Below are positions 22,319 through 27,203 of a stretch of 27,203 nucleotides of DNA, one piece after another. The position numbers were made by a program, and so were the translations under genes. The notes beneath the pieces are model-generated. The model worked only from the letters and a program-made list of their open reading frames with translations, was not told the DNA's origin and made no database searches. The stretch covers positions 6,166 through 33,368 of the forward strand of contig DPVW01000466.1 in assembly GCA_003529325.1 (NCBI GenBank), given 5' to 3'. This DNA comes from Candidatus Latescibacterota bacterium. Its GTDB lineage: Bacteria > Latescibacterota > UBA2968 > UBA8231. Numbering within the stretch: the first letter of the stretch is position 1; every line of letters begins with the position of its first letter.

Positions 22319-23928
22319 GCCGTTGCCGCGTGGCTTACCGGACCCGCACTCGCCTGCATGGCGTCACGCATCAGCTTGAAGTGCAGGCTGTCGGCAAGAG
22401 CGATCCAGCTTGCCTCGATGATATTTTCGGAGACGCCGACAGTGCCCCAGACGTCATGGCCATCAGAAGACTCGATCAGCACCCGTACCCGAGCTGCCGT
22501 ACCATCGCCACTCGACAAGACACGCACTTTGTAATCCTCCAAGCGCACCGCGCCCAGGCTGGGGAATACGGTTTCCAGCGCCTGACGCAGAGCTCGGTCC
22601 ATGGCGTTTACCGGTCCATCCCCCTCACCGACAGTGTGATATGTGTTGCCATCGACCTCGACCTTGACGATCGCTTCCGCGACCTCTCCACCCTCTTCAT
22701 CGGCGCTCTTGCGACTCGACACGTGAAAGCTGAGGGGCTTGAACAGATCCTGATAGAGACCCATTGTGCGTCGGGCGAGCAACTCAAAAGAGCCCTCCGC
22801 CGCCTCGAACTGATACCCTTCGTGCTCGAGACGTTTAACCTCGCTGAGCACCTCAGAGACGACGGGGTCCTTCTTTCTGAGATCCGGGAAATGCCGTTCG
22901 AGTTTGGCCACCATCGTGCTGCCGCCAGACTGATCGGAGACCAGATAACGACGCCGATTCCCCGTCGCCTGTGGATCCTCGTGCTCGTAACACCGGGGGT
23001 CTTTCGTCATGGCATCGATGTGCACGCCCCCTTTGTGAGCGTAGGCACTCTCCCCGACGAAGGGCTGACGATGGTCGTGGGCAACGTTTGCCGTCTCACT
23101 GAGGAAGCGGGAGAAATCCATCAACTCTGAGAGCTTGTCGCCGCCGATCGTCGTGCAGCCGAGCTTCAACTCAAGAACGGGAATCGCTGTGCACAGATTG
23201 GCATTGCCGCAGCGTTCGCCGTAGCCATTGAAGGTGCCCTGCACCTGTAGGGCGCCGAGTTCGACGGCGACGATCGTATTGGCCACCCCCAGACCGGAGT
23301 CGTTGTGCGCATGAATGCCGAGGGGATTATCGATAGCTTGCGCCGCAGCCGTGCACATGTGCTGGATTTCGGCGGGTAACGTGCCGCCATTCGTGTCGCA
23401 GAGGACGACGATGCGCGCACCACCCCGTTCGGCTGCCCGCAAAGTCTCGAGGGCATACTCGGCGTCGGCTTTGAAGCCGTCGAAGAAATGCTCCGCGTCG
23501 TAGGTGACCTCACGCCCTTCAGCAACCAGATACGCCACGGAATCTTCGATGAGTGCCACATTTTCGTCGCGCGTGGACTTGAGCACCTCGGTAACGTGCA
23601 GATCCCAACTCTTGCCAAAGATCGTGATGCTCGACGTCTCCGCCTTCAACAAGGTGTTCAGCGTCGCGTCCTCCCCCGGAGCGTTGGTCGCTCTACGCGT
23701 ACTGCCAAAAGCGGTGACCGTCGCCTTCAGGTTCAGTTGCCGAACCTCGCGGAAAAAAGCCAGGTCTTTCGGATTTGTCGGATTCGGCCAACCCCCTTCG
23801 ATGTAGTGCACACCGAGATCGTCCAGACGTCGGGCAATCTCCAGCTTGTCCTGCAGTGAGTAGGTAATGCCCTCCGCCTGCGCGCCGTCGCGCAGCGTGG
23901 AGTCATAGATCTCTACTGTACCTGCCAT
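22315..23928 (-). CDS. cimA: (R)-citramalate synthase (CimA)
   Basis: The 537-residue protein condenses acetyl-CoA and pyruvate to citramalate, giving 2-oxobutyrate for isoleucine without threonine. DSTLRDGAQAEGITYSLQDK and HYIEGGWPNPTNPKD are characteristic of the CimA (TIGR00977-type) branch rather than LeuA; GIHAHNDSGLGVANT binds the metal. The C-terminal third is the LeuA-type regulatory dimer (about 400-520), so feedback inhibition by isoleucine is likely. I start at ATG 23928; the frame extends to 24030 but overlaps leuB. It sits 31 bases after leuB, whose LeuB/LeuCD enzymes can also process citramalate. No leuA is in the window. Confidence 0.92.
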   Translation of the reverse strand: MAGTVEIYDSTLRDGAQAEGITYSLQDKLEIARRLDDLGVHYIEGGWPNPTNPKDLAFFREVRQLNLKATVTAFGSTRRATNAPGEDATLNTLLKAETSSITIFGKSWDLHVTEVLKSTRDENVALIEDSVAYLVAEGREVTYDAEHFFDGFKADAEYALETLRAAERGGARIVVLCDTNGGTLPAEIQHMCTAAAQAIDNPLGIHAHNDSGLGVANTIVAVELGALQVQGTFNGYGERCGNANLCTAIPVLELKLGCTTIGGDKLSELMDFSRFLSETANVAHDHRQPFVGESAYAHKGGVHIDAMTKDPRCYEHEDPQATGNRRRYLVSDQSGGSTMVAKLERHFPDLRKKDPVVSEVLSEVKRLEHEGYQFEAAEGSFELLARRTMGLYQDLFKPLSFHVSSRKSADEEGGEVAEAIVKVEVDGNTYHTVGEGDGPVNAMDRALRQALETVFPSLGAVRLEDYKVRVLSSGDGTAARVRVLIESSDGHDVWGTVGVSENIIEASWIALADSLHFKLMRDAMQASAGPVSHAATA

Positions 23929-23959
23929 GGACAAGCTCCTCACTTTGAACGACTCGGCC

Positions 23960-25021
23960 TCAGGACGAGGCCACTGTTTCGGCGACAAGATCGCCGATTT
24001 CTCTTGTTGAATACCCCATTTGCCCCGCACCCATACCCTTCATCTTCTGCAGCGTCGAAACGATGGCGTCCTCGAGAATCTTCGCTCCCTCGTGTTCGCC
24101 AAGAGTATCGATCATCAACTGACAGGCACCGATAGCGGCCATCGGATTGATCACATTCTGACCGGTGTACTTCGGCGCCGAACCACCGATGGGTTCGAAC
24201 ATCGACACACCCTCAGGATTGATGTTGCCACCGGCGGCAATTCCCATACCCCCCTGAATCATCGCCCCCAGGTCGGTGATGATGTCACCGAACATGTTGT
24301 CCGTAACCACCACGTCAAACCACTCCGGATTTTTCACCATCCACATACAGATAGCGTCCACGTGGGCGTAGTCACGCTTGATGTCACCATAGTCGGCGTC
24401 GCCAACCTCGTGGAACGCGCGTTCCCACAGATCGAAAGCGTACGTAAGGACATTTGTCTTACCGCAGAGTGTGAGGGTGTTGTCCTTGTTGCGCTTGCGG
24501 GTGTAGTCGAAGGCATAACGCAGACAACGCTCAACTCCCTTGCGCGTATTGATCGATTCCTGCACGGCGACCTCGTCCGGCGTGCCCTTCTTCAGATTGC
24601 CACCGGCACCGGCGTATAACCCCTCGGTATTTTCACGCACGACGACAAAGTCGATATCCGCCGGCCCCTTGCCGACCAGCGGCGTCGGCACATTTGCATA
24701 CAATTTGACGGGCCGCAAGTTGATATACTGATCCAACTCGAAACGCAGACGCAGCAGGATGCCCTTTTCAAGAATGCCGGGCTTGACGTCCGGGTGGCCG
24801 ATGGCTCCGAGGAAGATGGCATCGAACTGGCGCAGTTCCTCCACTGCCGTATCAGGCAGCACTTCTCCCGTGCGCTTGTATCGTTCGCCACCGAAATCGA
24901 AGGTCTCTGTTTCGTATTGAAAGCCGACCTTACCTGCGATCGCCTCCAGCGCCTTCAACCCCTCCGCCACCACCTCAGGTCCCGTCCCGTCGCCGGGCAG
25001 GACTGCAATCTTGTACGTCAC
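23960..25021 (-). CDS. leuB: 3-isopropylmalate dehydrogenase
   Basis: The 353-residue enzyme oxidatively decarboxylates 3-isopropylmalate, and citramalate-derived methylmalate in the CimA route, with NAD+. Typical segments are [25 protein letters not shown], the metal site [18 protein letters not shown] and [27 protein letters not shown] is the substrate-binding region. The branch may be a LeuB/tartrate-dehydrogenase-like type, but the leuCD context settles the role. The start is GTG 25021 with AAAGGAA upstream, 13 bases after leuD. Confidence 0.95.
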   Translation of the reverse strand: MTYKIAVLPGDGTGPEVVAEGLKALEAIAGKVGFQYETETFDFGGERYKRTGEVLPDTAVEELRQFDAIFLGAIGHPDVKPGILEKGILLRLRFELDQYINLRPVKLYANVPTPLVGKGPADIDFVVVRENTEGLYAGAGGNLKKGTPDEVAVQESINTRKGVERCLRYAFDYTRKRNKDNTLTLCGKTNVLTYAFDLWERAFHEVGDADYGDIKRDYAHVDAICMWMVKNPEWFDVVVTDNMFGDIITDLGAMIQGGMGIAAGGNINPEGVSMFEPIGGSAPKYTGQNVINPMAAIGACQLMIDTLGEHEGAKILEDAIVSTLQKMKGMGAGQMGYSTREIGDLVAETVASS

Positions 25022-25034
25022 GTGGATTCCTTTC

Positions 25035-25640
25035 TCAGAAACCGTTGATGTAAGGCAAGCGGGAGGCTGCGGCCTCGATGGCAGACGGCTCGTCCATCAA
25101 CTGTCCGAGGGCGTCCCAGCTCCCCTCCAGCAACTGTTGGCGAGAACTGGCAGGCACAACCGCTGGGATGTGATCGCTGCCGAAATGCACCTGCTGAGCG
25201 GCGATGTCACAGTCCACCTCGAGTGTCGGATCTGCCTCGATTGCGGCCATCAGTCTGTCGACGTCCGCCGCCTCAGCTTTCATACAAGGCAAGCCGAGAG
25301 AGACGCAATTGCCGAAGAAGATCTCGGCAAAAGACTCGGCAACGAAGACCTGAATCCCCCAACGCAGAAGTGCCTGAGGGGCATGCTCACGCGACGAGCC
25401 ACAGCCGAAGTTCTCATTCGCCACCAGCACCGTGGCGCCCGCATAGTTGGCGTCGTCGAAGACGTGGCTGCTACTGGCGCGATCATCTTCGAAAACATGC
25501 TCACCGAGGCCGTCGAATGTGACCGTTCGCAGATACCGGGCCGGGATGATGCGATCCGTGTCGATGTCGTCGCCTCGCACAGGTACGACGCGGCCGGAGA
25601 TCCGACTGCGAATGCTCGAGGCGGGGTTATCTGTCGTCAT
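25035..25640 (-). CDS. leuD: 3-isopropylmalate dehydratase small subunit
   Basis: The 201-residue subunit completes the aconitase-like isomerase with LeuC, converting 2- to 3-isopropylmalate. DDIDTDRIIPARYL and the swivel-domain motif NFGCGSSREHAPQAL are diagnostic. AGAGGA precedes the ATG, and leuC ends 19 bases upstream. Confidence 0.96.
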   Translation of the reverse strand: MTTDNPASSIRSRISGRVVPVRGDDIDTDRIIPARYLRTVTFDGLGEHVFEDDRASSSHVFDDANYAGATVLVANENFGCGSSREHAPQALLRWGIQVFVAESFAEIFFGNCVSLGLPCMKAEAADVDRLMAAIEADPTLEVDCDIAAQQVHFGSDHIPAVVPASSRQQLLEGSWDALGQLMDEPSAIEAAASRLPYINGF

Positions 25641-25659
25641 TTTCGTCCTCTGTTCCGTC

Positions 25660-27060
<1,401 letters not shown>

Positions 27061-27203
27061 CTCTCCTGTCTCTTCTCGAAAATTCGTGTCCTGATCTGCC
27101 AAGCGAAGGCGAGCGCAGGATCCGATCCATAGAATCGCTTGCGATTCCCGATTGGTGGCGCCGGAAAACCGGCATCTTCAGACCCCACCGGTTGCGCCCG
27201 CCA
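27061..27203. repeat. Inverted-repeat-rich region upstream of leuC, window edge
   Basis: Two hairpins lie here: GAATCGC/GCGATTC (27132-27147, 2-base loop) and GCCGG/CCGGC with an AAAA loop (27160-27173). One minus-strand frame stays open to a TGA that overlaps the leuC ATG, but its sequence resembles no family. I see no confident gene or promoter; it may be a REP-like intergenic repeat. Confidence 0.35.

Overview
The window is a GC-rich, densely coded bacterial segment whose centre is a large bacterial microcompartment (BMC) operon. The surroundings are ordinary chromosomal genes: an MEP-pathway isoprenoid gene, queuosine genes, accA, and a leucine/isoleucine/arginine biosynthesis operon. No plasmid, phage or integrase genes are visible. 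I cannot fix the lineage. A long cyanobacterial/plant-style IspH, an N,N-dimethylformamidase-like protein and a BMC locus lacking the classic signature enzymes would suit an uncultivated, perhaps marine, phylum, but this is a guess. No tRNA, rRNA or CRISPR array was seen, and no gene-free stretch exceeds 300 bases. The largest gaps are 9793-10029, almost filled by a repeat element, and 348-560, an operator-bearing divergent control region.

Left part (1-2472). Two DtxR/MntR-type metal-responsive regulators diverge from a control region holding three TTAG-N6-CTAA boxes. The left one is cut by the window edge and is membrane-anchored. A LON-substrate-binding-domain protein and an HNH nuclease follow, also divergent, and then a tiny membrane protein that ends the BMC-side gene row.

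Centre (2480-14837, all minus strand). In transcription order: ispH, three BMC-P vertex proteins with 4-base overlaps, BMC-T, BMC-H, CoA-acylating aldehyde dehydrogenase, a fourth BMC-P, a 220-bp inverted-repeat element, PduL phosphotransacylase, a second BMC-T/BMC-H pair, a cysteine-rich protein with an EutT-like N-terminal domain, a third BMC-T, a single polypeptide with FOUR BMC domains, a DapA-family aldolase carrying the same EutT-like N-terminal domain, a GTG-started FAD amine oxidase/dehydrogenase, and a second DapA-family protein. The aldehyde dehydrogenase and PduL are the usual metabolosome core (aldehyde to acyl-CoA to acyl-phosphate). There is no diol dehydratase, ethanolamine lyase, glycyl-radical enzyme or class II sugar-phosphate aldolase, so the DapA-family enzyme is the best candidate for the aldehyde-producing signature enzyme. 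The FAD enzyme would supply its 2-oxo (or imino) acid. This pathway is inference.

Right part (14937-27203). On the plus strand are queC, an N,N-dimethylformamidase-like gene, queF, and a DUF5343-like protein with a long RGG-type tail. A strong terminator at 18803-18837 closes the opposing minus-strand operon leuC-leuD-leuB-cimA-argJ-aspartate aminotransferase-accA, which carries branched-chain amino acid synthesis by the citramalate route plus one arginine and one fatty-acid gene.
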